Assembly: GCA_029582265.1 (NCBI GenBank)
Contig: CM055828.1
Location: 16,193,430 to 16,257,429, forward strand
Reading direction: 5' to 3'
Length of the DNA stretch: 64,000 nucleotides
Source of the DNA: Zoroaster sp. YZ-2022
Taxonomy: Eukaryota > Echinodermata > Asteroidea > Forcipulatida > Zoroasteridae
The position numbers and the translations under genes were made by a program. Under the pieces are notes generated by a model, which searched no databases, was not told the origin of the DNA, and saw only the letters and a program-made list of their open reading frames with translations. Below, piece by piece: positions 22,885-35,751 of the stretch (the stretch's first letter is position 1; each line of letters starts with the position of its first letter).

Positions 22885-25156
22885 AAAAAAATTCTTTGTA
22901 AATTTACAGAAAAAGTGCCAGCAACAAAAGGCCGGCACTTTGCCTGTTAGTTTATTTAACCGTTAATTATGTAAAATATAATTACAGACCTGTTGTTATT
23001 ATTAAAAATAAGGAATGTTGTTATCATTATTAAAAGACAAACTGGTTTTGGCGAAATACAAGCAAACCTTAAATTCTAAAAATGAGAAACAGTAAAATTA
23101 CTGATTTTCGATTGTTTGTGTTTACAATCAGCTACATTTATTTAAATTGACAGAAATTGTTTATTTGATTTGGGAAGATTATTTTTTACTTTTACAAAAC
23201 GTCTGCAAAATAAAAAAATAAAAATATCCGTAAAATGATTGTAATTTGTATTTTGTTTTTTTAAGCTTTTTATTTGTTTTTTCCTTTTATAGAATTTCTG
23301 CAAAATTTACAACAAAGCTGAATTCGTAAAATGACTGTATTTTGTATTTTTACAAACTTGTTGTTTTTAAGCGTTTTGTTTGTTTTCTACCTTTATTAGA
23401 ACATCTCCAACACAAAGAAGAAAAATCTGTTCAAAAACATTATTATGTATTGTGATTATAATCACCATCACTACTCTGCAAAATCCACTTTGCCCATGAA
23501 ACTGCAGTTTTTGTTGTTGAGATCTATAATACATTTTCCTGAGTTCAGATGATCAAATTTCAGCAAATGCAATAACACTCTAAATGACACTTGTTTTCCA
23601 TTTTGCAAACAAGAATTATTTATTTAAAACAATTACTTATTCGATTATCTAACACCACATCAATACAGCAAACAATCCTCTCAACAGTGTACCAACTTCT
23701 GTGATACTATGTGTAATCACAAATCAGTATCCAATTTATTTTGGAAAATTGTTGATTGACTTTTTCCTAATTAGGCCTATAGTCATGACAAACGAAACTT
23801 TCATCGGTACTTATGGACAATTATCATGCTGAAGGTATCTTGCATACAAATGTTTCACTCTGTAATTCTTGCCAGTGACAGTGAACAAAAATACCAGATC
23901 CCCCACAAAATATAATAATAAAAATCACCATGGCAATTATTTTGCACAACTTGGCAAATTGCCTGAAGTACTAACTTTACTTGGGAAAAAATGGTTTTAT
24001 GCCAAAATTATAGACATGAATACAAAATTTCAATTGGTGCTCATGATTATGCTGTATCTTGCATAAAGAAAAGGTGACGGTGAACAACAAATGGTCATTA
24101 CCCCCCCCCCCCCCCCAAGAAATAAAATACAAAATGAACATGACAAGTATTTGATGTGTACCAACTCCTTATTCCAAATCAGTGTCATATTTTCATTGAT
24201 TATACTGAAATATAAATGTTCATGTACTTCTCCACAATATTGTAAACATCAGTAACAATACATCTTATTGGCACTCAGGCCACTGGCTCTTGCAGGAGAA
24301 CAATGGACAAAAAACCAGATGAACACACCCCCACCCCCAAAAATAAATACAAAATACAAAATCACCATGGCCAAGTATTTAGCACACACTGGGTACCTGT
24401 ATGCCTGATATTCCAACAACTGTGATGTGTAATCCCAAATCAGTGTTTAATGTTCCACTTTGCTTTATCCAAAATTATAGATATGATCATGCAGCAAATT
24501 TGGTGCTCGTGATTAAAACAGTACCACGTCCTCCGTGGTTCTTGCAGCTAGGTGACAGCAAACACAAAAAGAAAATCAGTGAAAAAAATATAAAACATAA
24601 ATATCTATATATATATATATATATACATTGTGCACACACTTGATGCCTAATATGATGGCAAACTGCCAGATAAGACCAACTTCTGTGATACTATTTAATC
24701 ACAAAATCAATGTCTAATTTCCATTACACTCTACTTTTAAATTAAAAACCCTCTACATGTACCTTGTCGGGTTATCAGTATGTATTTATTGGGAAGTACA
24801 TTTTACACAACCTAGGGAAGGTTTACAGAGTAGGATCAGAGAGTCAACTAACATGTTCTCCGTCCAATCTTCAAATGCTCCAGTATGATTCAAAGTCCTT
24901 GACCCCATTGATGAAGGCGAGAACTTTGCTGTTGGTGCAGTGTACCTTTCTCCCAGGTTCCCTCTTTGCTTTTGTCCCCTTGTCAGGGTTGATCCCCAAA
25001 AGACAGCTGTAAAGAAAAGCATAAATTCTATTATGTACATAAAATATGCTACTGAAAGATTTCAGATGACATGCTTTCAAGTTTTCCTGACATGTCACTG
25101 GGCTGATCATTCTCAAAGGAAAAGCACCTTGAATCAAGCTGTGTCCCTCTTTTCTA
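22885..25156. mobile_element. 2.27-kb interspersed element I, copy 1
   Basis: Shares nearly its whole length with 46303-48532, from TTTGTAAATTTACAGAAAAA to CCCTCTTTTCTAGATAAATC. The right junction with module C is the same in both copies, but the left junction differs (A module here, B module there). It carries C-runs (about 24100-24117) and an AT microsatellite near 24607-24626. No terminal repeats are obvious; superfamily unassigned. A possible minus-strand exon lies at 24871-25006. Confidence 0.65.
24871..25006 (-). pseudogene. Possible captured terminal exon
   Basis: On the minus strand a pyrimidine-rich TTTTCTTTACAG acceptor precedes a 136-nt open frame that includes NPDKGTKAKREPGRKVHC then TNSKVLAFINGV and ends at TGA. 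The basic stretch followed by KVLAFI is loosely like the C-terminal part of BEN domains (G-K-x-x-L-D-P-x-K-L-x-A-I), but this is weak. The copy at 48252-48387 keeps the acceptor, frame and stop; of four differences I count two silent and two replacement. It may be a host exon carried by element I. Confidence 0.3.
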
Positions 25157-25866
25157 GATAAATCTACACTTCACGTCAAACAGCTGCATTTAATAACACA
25201 ATAGGCCTACATGAAAACAATCCCAAAACAAAAGCGGAGACAATTTTAAAATTGTTTCCATGTTTGCGATTCCGGTGGCAATGATGCCCGCTAGCTCCAA
25301 CTCCTTCCCTCTACATTCAGCCTCCAGAGATGCAGCGCTTTCAATGTCACGAACTCCGGAAGTACATGAAACGGGAGAAAATATATAATAGTTCCACAAA
25401 TTATAAATGACTTGTGACGTCAGCCTATTATAATAATGTGTTGGTGGGGCAAGGCATAAGGTATCGACGTCGAGTTTTAATTTCATTGTGATCGTTTACC
25501 ATTAGCGTTTCGCAACGGAAATAGGAAAAACATCTCACATCTTAACTCTTGGATGCTATGGACGGACAATAAACTAGATCTGAGGTTTATACGGGATACT
25601 CTCTAAAACGGAAATATAGGAAAAACATCTCACATCTTAACTCTTGGATATTATGGACGGACAATAAACTACTTGACGTTTATGCGGGATACTCTCTAAA
25701 ACGGAAATATAGGAAAAACATCTCACATCTTGACTCTTGGATATTATCGACGGACAATAAACTACTTGACGTTTATGCGGGATACTCTCTAAAACGGAAA
25801 TGTAGGAAAAACATCTCAAATCTTAACTCTTGGATATTATCGAAGCAGAATATCAACAGTTTCAAG
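25157..25866 (+). repeat. Module C, copy 2
   Basis: Same layout as other C copies: CCGGAAGT near 25356, CRE TGACGTCA at 25415-25422, three to four 95-bp units (about 25515-25845) and donor GTAAGT at 25867. The minus-strand frame 25190-25486 is the homologue of that at 11336-11656. Confidence 0.75.
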
Positions 25867-27811
25867 GTAAGTGGTATTTTTTACAAGACATTACAATATG
25901 GATCATAGTTCTAGCATTGTGGAAATAATTTGTGTTTATTTAAAGTATCTTTAGCAAGCAAAAACTGTGATGTTAAATTAACACCAGTGGTTACTTGATT
26001 CTTCCATGGTGTTCATATTGGAAAAGCTGATCAATATTAACATCACTCTTGTAGTTTCTAATACTCCAGTGTTTGTGGTGTGTAATGGGCTTACACCATT
26101 GTCATAATCTAAAACAAAACTGTGTGAATTATTACATATACGCATAAGTTTATTTGGTTTTAAGATGGTACGAAACACCTGTTGTCATTCCGACTGACCT
26201 GTTGTCATTTCCAAATAAAACACAATGTGAAATGTGTATAGAAAACGAACAATTTTTACGTTATAATAAATACACAGATCGGAATGTATTTGAGACACAA
26301 AATTCATCTTACATTGAACTAACGCAAAATATGAATGAATTTTCACAAATTTGTCTTTAAAGGTACGGTACAACATTGGTAATTACCAGATTATCAACAA
26401 ATAATTATATACAATTATACTTGGCGTAAAGGTGGTATAAGAATCAATCATCAGGACGATTTATTCCTTGTGCATCTTAGAGAAAAAAGAATTGTCGTCG
26501 AATTTATAAAATGTTGCTGTCTGGCAACTTTTTGTAAAAACGAGAGCACCTAATGCGATGATGAAATGTTTACAAGTTAATTTGATGATATATTTCTTGA
26601 AAACTAGAGGGTTGAACTAAACGTACGTTGCCAAATACCAATGCTGTACCTTCCATTAGACACAACAAAATAAACTAGAGGGATGAACTAAACGTACGTT
26701 GCCAAATACCAATGCTGTACCTTCCATTAGACACAACAAAATAAACTAGAGGGATGAACTAAACGTACGTTGCCAAATACCAATGCTGTACCTTCCATTA
26801 GACACAACAAAATAAACTAGAGGGTTGAACTAAACGTACGTTGCCAAATACCAATGCTGTACCTTCCCTTTAAAGACAAAACAACATCAACTGAATCCTT
26901 AACATGGTGATTTGTGTACAAATCTCATTAATTCTGATCAATAATTGATAATTTACACACATGTTAAAACCAAATGTAAATACAGTCCAAGCTTGTTTTG
27001 ATAGCAACCAATCCCTAAGGATACTAAACTTAATATTACCAACACTGTGGGTATACAAACTATAACAGTCATGTCTATGGAATTACACAATATCAAAAAA
27101 ATGATGCAGATCAGTTTTAACAACCCAGGCTTATGAGATTTGTTTATTTGGTTGGGTACGTTTCTTGTTGAAATAATCAAAAATATGCATTTTCAGTAGA
27201 TTTATTTTTTACACATGCCTAGGTCGAAGATATAAGTTATTCAAAGCTATTTTATAATATGCGTTTGGAAAAATACTACATTAGATCTTCTTCTGGAATT
27301 TTTTATTTTATCTGTTGTATTCTGCAAAAACTTGGTTTAAAACAGTTTCAACTTTTTAGTGGTTTTAACGCCCCAGTTATAGAATGCAGATAAACTGAAG
27401 TTGAGACTGTACATTATTACTAATGATAAACGCTACATCGTGTAGATAGTCCAATATAATAGAGATTATATAAGAAGTTGATTGTAGTATACACTGTACA
27501 CACTATACTGTCCAGCAGTCTGAGCGCGAGTGACATGTGATATACATGCCAGCTGTACTATGGAGGTTTTACTTCGGCACGAGTAAAACATTTTATGAAT
27601 GAACTGGATCGTAACTGTTGCCTAGGAAACTGTGAACTACGAGAAATTATTTTGACCTAACGTGCGGTCACGCGCAGTTTTAAGCATGGAATATCTGTTG
27701 TTCATATATCTCGCTGGTTTCTCGCTAGCCTGAAGACCTGACGTCACGCTTTAAGGCTCGTGAATTACGCTAGATACCGGCCGTGGGGCCGCCATTTTTG
27801 TTTCCCTGTCT
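25867..27811 (+). repeat. Module D, copy 2 (long form)
   Basis: Matches 49155-51370 apart from the SINE and MITE inserted there. It contains a copy-specific expansion at 26601-26884. Sequence such as GACCTAACGTGCGGT and CTCGCTAGCCTGAAGACCTG near 27655-27740 is shared with 51122-51198. No gene is seen. Confidence 0.7.
26601..26884. repeat. 71-bp tandem repeat, four copies
   Basis: AAACTAGAGGG starts at 26601, 26672, 26743 and 26814, exactly 71 bp apart. Each unit contains GAACTAAACGTACGTTGCCA. The other D modules (near 39134 and 50155) have one unit, so the expansion is recent and local. Confidence 0.92.
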
Positions 27812-28095
27812 TTATTCTTGAGGATAGAGGGAGGGGCTGTTTGCTGATGCACGGGGAGGGGTGGGATGGAGACTTATTTCTAGGCCCACGGAGATGAACG
27901 ACATCATTGCTGCTCTTACGAGACAAATCTGGTGCATCATATGGGGCAGTAGGGTCAGTGTCATCTGGAACTCTTGTGTTTTGTAACAGAGAGTCCGTTG
28001 TAAATTCTTCATCCATGTTCACATTCATCTTCTTTGTTGGGCGGGCCACCGAGCACTAGATCAATTGGTGTGTGAGTTTCACAACCTAGCATCAG
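27812..28095 (-). pseudogene. Gypsy pol tail relic with one minisatellite seed unit
   Basis: The minus-strand frame from 28049 reads FTTDSLLQNTRVPDDTDPT and later VHLRGPRNKSPSHPSPCISK. It equals the frame entering the 63-bp array from 53425. Here only one to one-and-a-half units of the 63-bp sequence exist (27812-27880), which makes it the unexpanded state. Pol tail identity comes from its position after the integrase relic in the longer copy. Confidence 0.5.
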
Positions 28096-28452
28096 TATGT
28101 ATCCGATTCTACCCTGAAGTGATTACACAATCTTGAGATATACATCATAAAATATGCTGTATATTTAAAAATGGTATCGCGAAAAAAGACCGTAGGCTAT
28201 CTATTAATATTCGAACATATCACAGTATAATGTGATCAGTAACAGTCTATGCCACTCACTGATTGTAGGCTAACAATCATATTGAAAGAAACCTTTAAAA
28301 TAAGATCCAACATCATCCTAAAGCACTGACTTATCGAGTCAGAGAGGCCTTCAGTCCAAACCAGCTACCGTAACCACCTCGACAGACATTGAAAAAGAAG
28401 CCGCGTGTTCTAGCCAATTTTCAGCATTTGCTATGTAGACATGCGCTCCGGA
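28096..28452 (+). repeat. Module E, 3' part (copy 2)
   Basis: Matches 13450-13800 and 32055-32400 (ATTACACAATCTTGAGATAT; TCTAGCCAATTTTCAGCATT). It ends abruptly at TGCGCTCCGGAC, where module A copy 3 begins, so F to P are deleted in this array unit. Confidence 0.75.
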
Positions 28453-29217
28453 CACATTACAGTGTTCTTTGAAACAGAAAGACAATACAAGGTTTCATGC
28501 CGATAGTTGTATGAATCCTATAATATGTCTGTGTCTTTTGTCCACTTACATCTGTGAATCGCCTGGCCATTATGGATGAAGTACGCCTATTAATATAGTA
28601 TTTTAATATTGACTCAAACTTCATTGTCCTACAAGGCACTATGTTCTTACAGTAATGTAGGTCATTGTATATACAACAACAGAACAATTAAGTCTCATCA
28701 AAACAATAATACATAATGCATACAAAATGTCAGTATTGTTGACTCGAGTTGGTGACTCAGACTCGAGTCCGACTCGAGCCACTAATTGTTGTGGCTGGCG
28801 ATTTGACTTGACTTGGACAACATTTACTTGTGACTTGAAATGACTTGAGTAAATTTGATTTGATGACATTGCCAACATATAGTTACAGATCTAGATATAG
28901 ATGATCACTTGTTGGTTGGAATCACAGCAAACAATGTACGTTGTTGTAGCGAATTGTGTATTACTATTATTAGCCTGTAATACATGTAGACTACATACTC
29001 TGTATGTGTACTGTAAAATGTAGGCATACATGTCTATTCTTCCATACAATCCGCCGTAATGGAAGCTGATGGGTATTATGGATAAATGCTACATTAACAG
29101 TCAAAGTGGTTTATAGAAACGACTGGAAAAGAGGTTATAGTGACACTGTTTATCTATATTAAGAATTCGTAATGTATTGAACAAAAATAATTATAATTAT
29201 GTTGGGGGTAGGCTTGA
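28453..29217 (+). repeat. Module A, copy 3
   Basis: Nearly identical to 9990-10795, differing mainly in a single rather than double 48-bp unit near 28960-29010. Contains GACTCGAGTCCGACTCGAG near 28760. Confidence 0.8.
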
Positions 29218-29889
29218 AAAAAAAATTCCCGTAAAAACGCTGAATGAGAGGGGCGTTACAAATTCCTTCCTGAAATTAACACATATAATACAACAAAAAA
29301 CACAAGCCTAGTTCGATAGTTTGATTTGGTGGTTTATTTGCTGAGAAGCTCCATTTGCTGATTAAAAACCGATATGGGGGCGTGTCACATCACACCCCAC
29401 GACCCTGCAGTCAAAAGAAAAGTGTTAAAAAAAACACTTTTTTGGTTTGTGTTTTCTCTGATGAAATGCGATAATGTTTTTTCCAAGGATGACTGTACCT
29501 TTAATAATTTCACATCAAGTAAGCTTTCTGATAATAATTATGTCATATTGTAATCAGGTTTATTATCAATGTTGTTTATTTTCTTTAGGTTTATAGTGAA
29601 AATGAGTGTTAAGTGACAAATGCATTTTCTAAAATGTATGGAAACTTCCATTTTCATATTATGAAATTTAGTTGATCCCCCTCCAACTTTTGTAGGCATC
29701 CCCATTTGATTTCTTCACGTTTTTCAACCGAGGACATTTGCAAACATTAATCGCCAACCGAGGACCCATTATTCTATTTTGTTATATAAGTCCTCGGTTA
29801 AAACCCAAACCCAAAGCTCACATAATTTCAGATTGTCCTTCGGCAAAGTTGTGTAGTACCGCTCACGAAACAGACGGTTTGAAGTTAAA
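29218..29889 (+). repeat. Module B, copy 3, with TATA box
   Basis: A full-length B. CCGAGGAC occurs at about 29730 and 29758 and its complement GTCCTCGG at about 29791, flanking TATATAAG at 29783-29790. The motif group recurs in B4 and B7 and, inverted, at 225-260. It could be a core promoter for a repeated transcript or a terminal structure of an element; not resolved. Confidence 0.65.
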
Positions 29890-30582
29890 TCTACACTTCA
29901 GGTAAACAGCTGCATTTAATAACACAATAGGCCTACATAAACAATTACCAAAACAAAAAGCGGAGACAATTTCAAAATTGTTTCTATGTTTGCGATTCCG
30001 GTGGCAATGATGCCCGCTAGCTCCAATTCCTTCCATCTACATTCAGCCTCCAGAGATGCAGCGCTTTCAATGTCATGAACTCCGGAAGTACATGAAACGG
30101 GAGAAAATATATAATAGTTCCACAAATTATAAATGACTTGTGACGTCAGCCTATTATAATAATGTGTTGGTGGGGCACGGCATTTGAGGTATCGACGTCG
30201 AGTTTTAATTTCATTGTGATCGTTTGCCATTAGCATTTCGCAACGGAAGTAGGAAAAATGTATCACATCTTAACCCTTGGATATTATGGACGGACAATAA
30301 ACTAGATCTGTCGTTTATCTGGATCTGGATCTGGATTGTTATAATCCGTCAAAGCGGTAAATCCACATCAGGATATACAGGATAATTTCTACAACGGAAA
30401 TATAGGAAAAACATCTCACATATAGGAACAACATCTCACATTTTAACTCTTGGATATTATCGACAGACAATAAACTATCTGACGTTTATGAGGGATATAG
30501 TCTCTAAAACAGAAATAGTAGGATAAACATCTCACATCTTAACTCTTGGATATTATCAAGGCAGAATATCAACAGTTTCAAG
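29890..30582 (+). repeat. Module C, copy 3
   Basis: CRE TGACGTCA at 30141-30148, degenerate 95-bp tract about 30238-30560, donor GTAAGT at 30583. Nearly identical to copy 1. The minus-strand frame 29916-30266 ends differently because of one extra A in an A-run. Confidence 0.75.
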
Positions 30583-31294
30583 GTAAGTGGGCAATTATTG
30601 TTATTATTTACAAGGCATACAACATGGATCATGGTTCATAACATTGTGGAAATAAGTGGTGTTTATTTAAGTATATTTACCAAAGGTTGAGTACGTTCTT
30701 GTTGAAATCATCAAAAACATGCATTTTTTAGTAGATTTATCTTTTTACACATGCTGAGGTCTAAGATATATATTACTCAAGGTTATTTTGCAATTTCAGT
30801 TTGGAAAAGTACACATTAGTTATAGAAAAGAAATCGTGTATCTCATTGATCACTGCTAACTTGCAACTTTTGTACTGTCATTGAAATGAGGATGTTTGCT
30901 GATGCACGGGGAGGGGTGGGATGGAGACTTATTTCTAGGCCCACGGAGATGAGCGATATCATTACTGCTCTTACGAGACAAATCCGGTGCATTACAAGGG
31001 CCAGTAGGGTCAGTGTCATCTGGAACTCTTGTGTTTTGTAGCAGAGTCCGTTGTAAATTCTTTATTTGATTCGTAGTTTCGCCCTTGTTCTGAGTGAATG
31101 TCAAGGGATAGTGGGACACCAAACCTCGATATTATCTTGTGTGTGACCGTTTCATCTGTTTGGTCGGGGATGGGGGTACGCTTCCATTCATATGGTGAAC
31201 TGATCATCAACGATCATTATGTACTTGTTTCCTCGTTCGTTTTATACAACAGTATAATTCAAATTGTTACATTAATGAGATTAAGACTCCAGTA
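30583..31294 (-). pseudogene. Module D short form and Gypsy integrase relic, copy 3
   Basis: 30583-30850 is D-type sequence. On the minus strand, 31210-31080 reads PIPDQTDETVTHKIISRFGV then PLSLDIHSEQGRNYES, the region of the integrase catalytic core around its second Asp. The expected HSDQG is HSEQG, with one extra residue before it, so the active site is damaged. It then shifts into the pol tail and one 63-bp seed unit (30890-30940). Confidence 0.65.
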
Positions 31295-32544
31295 GTTCGA
31301 GAATTGTGTATTTATCTGTTTTTGTTGTTGTTATTTTGTTGTTATTTATTTATTTTTATTTATATTTGTTAAGGGTTAATAAATGGGTTTCTCTATTGAA
31401 CAGGTTAACAAGTAGGCTATATGTATATTGTATATGAATACCATGAGAGGTCTCCACCTTGTCTGGGCGATTTGACTCTAATTAGGGTATACAACGGCTT
31501 CAAAATTACTAGACTAGCTTAAATTAAATCTATATGTAAATAAAATGCAAAGCAAACCTTACTACATTATTGATAATGTATCAATCATGTCCGTACAGTC
31601 AAAATCATAGATTTTAGATTGCTTTGTGTTTAATGTTATTATGTGATTTTGTTCCTTAATTATATTTATTACGAAAACTTTCGTACAAGTTTTAAAATGG
31701 TTCAGAATAAACTATTCAATAAAACAAATACTGTGAACTGCTTATAAAAACAATACAGTTTTGCTTTTCTCAGTTCCAAATTTGAACCATTTCATTCTCT
31801 ACGTCATTCAATGCTTCCTATTAATGTTTGTCTTCAAGAATGATAACACATTTATACGACGTATATATGTATAACCTTGTACGATGTTATATTTCTAATT
31901 ATCCAATATAACATTAGTACTGTACTGATGTGAAACAGTTTAAACATGTTATTTTGTTGAATACATACATGAATATTGCTCATTGATGGAGAAACCAAGT
32001 CTATTAAATAGTTTAATGTACTCAGACGGTGGATTTGTTTGGACTCGGACAAGTATCTGATTCTACCCTGAAATGATTACACAATCTTGAGATATACATC
32101 ATAAAATAGGCTGTATATTTTAAAATGGTATCGCGAAAACAAAATCGTAGGCTATCTATTAATATTCGAACATATCACAGTATAATGTGATCAGTAATAG
32201 TCTATGCCACTCACTGATTGTAGACTAACAATCATATTGAAAGAAATCTTTAAAATAAGATCATCCTAAAGCACTGACTTATCGAGTAAGATAGGCCTTC
32301 AGTCCAAACCAGCTACCGTAACCACCTCGACAGACATTGAAAAACAAGCCGCGTGTTCTAGCCAATTTTCAGCATTTGCTATGTAGACATGCACTCTGGA
32401 CACTTCTATGCAATTCCACCCACTCTTACCACACACCATTAAGTTTGATTTTCTTAGAGTTTTGTGGCTCACTGCCTTCAAGTCAGATGGCGCACGAGAG
32501 ACCGCAGTAAAACATAACACTATTATGGATTTACGCATATTCTA
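31295..32544 (+). repeat. Module E, copy 3
   Basis: Matches 12691-13930 closely. No insertion corresponding to the Penelope-like fragment: GTTTAATGTTATTATGTGAT at about 31628 is the empty site for 40294-40450. Confidence 0.75.
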
Positions 32545-33329
32545 GTTGTCATTATCATTTTCATGATCGTGTAAATAATACATCCCATATAATATGACAT
32601 TCAATGAAACATACGAAAGGCTGTAATATCATTAGCAAGAAATGTGGCACTTGTGAATTTGAATTTCTGTTTACAAAGTAGGAACAAGTAGCAAATCCTA
32701 TTAAATTAAATTTCATAAACCTTGGGCTAAACACATGGGCTTCGATCACAACTTAAAAGTACTAAATTAAATTTTTAGATTTTTAAAATATCTTTTTATT
32801 TTATTTTATTTTAATTTAAATGAATTTCTGTTTACAATATTGTGGATTTACTCATGAGTGCATATTCTAGTTGTCATTATCATTTTCATGATCGTGTAAA
32901 TAATACAGCCCATATAATATGACATTCAATGAAACATACGAAAGGCTGTAATATCATTTATTATAGCAAGAAATATGGCACCTGTGAATTTGAATGAATT
33001 TCTGTTTACAAAGTTTTCTTTGTTTAATTTGAATATATTTCGTTTATTAATGCATTACTTTTGGTTAGCATTAGGGAAAGTAAACATGTAGTGCCTTTCC
33101 GACTCAGTACTAAATTTAATTTGTAGAACCCAGTTCTACAGGTCAAATGCTGGATGGGGGGCTATTCACAGCAGGGAGTCTTGGGTCCGTATAAAAGGGT
33201 CCTGGAATAAAAATTCTAGGCGCCCTCTGATTCAATATGATTCGTTATCAGGACCACGTTTGGGAAGTATTCTGGCTTATGATGCAGATGTGAGTAGGCC
33301 TTCATATTTTAATTTTGCAATTTAATCGA
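32545..33329 (+). repeat. Module F, copy 3
   Basis: Contains the empty site for the 13986 MITE (AATACAGCCCATATAAT at about 32903) and two copies of the CATTATCATTTTCATGATCG block (about 32550 and 32875). No gene is seen. Confidence 0.7.
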
Positions 33330-35252
33330 TTGTGAGGGGGCGACTTTGTAAAAATAAAATAATAAATAAATAAATAAAGTGTTTTGGGGCCATCACCCCT
33401 TTGTTTCGCCCAATCAGGGATGTTTTTGCTCTAAATTAGATAGTCATACTATATGCTCCATTTCAGCCAATCACACACACGTATCATTCGATGACTTAAG
33501 TTTCTTCATACATATTCATAACGATATTTACTCATACATATTAAGTACATCACTGGCGATTTCTCACTGCATAATGTGTATACGCTACTCACTTTTGTAC
33601 AGTGCTATGAATGTTATAATTATTCAATCTGTATGTTGTACATATACATAGTCCACACACATCTAGATGTGTATATTATGTATTACTACGGAGGACCAAA
33701 TGGTTCTATTCAGTCAGTGCATGTATAATACAGTTCATACAATGATCAGGAGACTATAAGGACTCTGCAGGAAGACATGTATAATACTTGTTAAAATAGG
33801 ACAGATTATTAGTGTATTAGTATATCAGTGTAAGGGCAAATTCAGTGTAAGGACAAATTAACCCTATCAAGCGTTCGTTCTCATAACTTAATTGCACAAC
33901 AATTAATGTTGTCTTCAATACAATCAACAATGTGACGTCACTTAGATCACCGGTAGAGGGCGCTACATTTGGGCAATTTTGTTTCAATAACATAATTTTT
34001 TTTAAATTTGACCCAATGCTGGGGTTTCATTTACCAAAGGTACAATAAAGGCAGATTTAATAATATCCATGGGTACTATTGATGACATAACAAATTCTGA
34101 AAAACCTTTAACAATTTTTGGACAAAATTTAAATTATTGCATTTAAACGTAATGACGGCCATATTAGATTCCAAGAATACATTGGAAGTGGTCACATGGC
34201 TCAATATTTTCCTTTTCAGAGTTTGAAAGTTGACAACATACCTAAAAGAAACCACGTGATAAATGTTTTACAATATCACAAATCTATTATTTTTTTACAA
34301 AAAATGTGTAAATTGCATTGGACGTGTTCAAAATAAACGGTTGCCATTATCGTTTATTTTCGCGTGAGGGGGTCCCAAATAATAGTTAGAAAAATTCAGA
34401 TTTTGTTTGCGTGATCAGACAAAGTGTTTTGGAAATTTTATACAAAATGTCACAGGGGCACATTGGTAATGCATTAACAACCTGTGTAACAGAGGAGTAA
34501 AAATAACCAGTACGGAAAACAGCTCTTTTGGATAAACGATTCTCAGTATAAAAGAAATATGTCGAGTGTTTTTATATTAAAAATTGTATTTGTTTAATTT
34601 GAATTTATTCCGTTTATTGATGCATTAAATTTGTTTAGCATCAGAGAAAGTAAACCTGCAATGCCTTTCTGACTCAGTACTAAATTTAATTTGTGGAAGG
34701 TTTTTATTTATTTATTTAATTTGTTTTAATTTTTTTAAATTTTTTATAGTAAATCCTATTAAATTATATTTCATAAACCTTGGGCTACTATGTCAATAAT
34801 CGAGTGTATCACAACGTGGGCTTCGATCACTACTTAAAAGTGGGCTATGCGCCCTCTTTTCCCACCCAATTCTAGGGGTCAAATGCTGGATGGAGCTATT
34901 CACAGCGGGGAGTCTTGGTCCCGCATAAGTGTCCCAGAAATGTTTCGATTCTAGGCGCTCTCTAATTCAATATAATTCATTTTCAGGGCCACGTTTGGGA
35001 AGTATTATGGCTTATGATGCAGATGTGCGTAGGCCCTCATCTTTTAATTTCGCAACCTAGTCGACAACCTAATGTGCGTGTACATAGTACATGTACACCC
35101 ACATCTACAAGTGTATATTATGTATTACCATGAAGGACCAAATGTTTCTATTCAGTTAGTGCATGCATAATACAGTTCATAATACAGTACACCTTACACG
35201 AAGACATGCATAATACTTGTTAAAATAGGACAGATTATTAAAGTCGGTGTAA
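33330..35252 (+). repeat. Modules H and K, copy 3
   Basis: (AAAT)n at 33352-33378, then GGGGCCATCACCCCTTTG. It contains the TATTCAGTYAGTGCATG block twice (33700 and 35150), TGACGTCAC near 33933, and the empty target of the Harbinger-like element at 35112-35130. No gene is seen. Confidence 0.7.
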
Positions 35253-35440
35253 GCATTATTGCCATTGTTCAGCGCATTTTACTGCCATTCCAGAATGTTG
35301 CATTACACAACACACGGGACCTACAGCTTTACGTCCTATCTGAAGGACGAAGCAATTATGGTTTAAAGTCTTACTCAAGCCAGGTCGGGATTCGAACCCA
35401 CATTCACAACATTCACTAGACCACTAGGCCGCGACATTCC
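35253..35440 (-). mobile_element. SINE, 3'-truncated, minus orientation
   Basis: Begins GCATTATTGCCATTGTTCAG, includes ACGGGACCTACAGCTTTACG and GTCGGGATTCGAACCCACAT (complement of the B-box), and ends CTAGGCCGCGACATTCC. The AAT tail and adjoining segment seen in 21772-22028 are missing. Confidence 0.7.
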
Positions 35441-35751
35441 TTTTACTAAATGACAATGAATGTGAACGATAATAGGTTTAAAAACTCTGAACCATTGCAA
35501 TATATATTCAAGTTCCTATTGGAACCTGTTGAGATCATCTTATATAATTTGTGTATGCATAATTGATGTAAATTGTATAATTTTATGATGGATATAAAGA
35601 AGCAATAATTATTAATACATTTCCTATTATACATAGAGCCTTTGTCCAAAGAACTCACATTCAATGACGGATCCAGGGGGCGGGGCAAAGGGGGGCATGT
35701 GCACACGCCGTGCATGTACATTTACCATATGTTTCTGAGTATGACCCTTGC
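35441..35751. repeat. Module P, copy 3
   Basis: Close to 22029-22351; contains ACGGATCCAGGGGGCGGGG and ends TTTCTGAGTATGACCCTTG. Confidence 0.7.
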
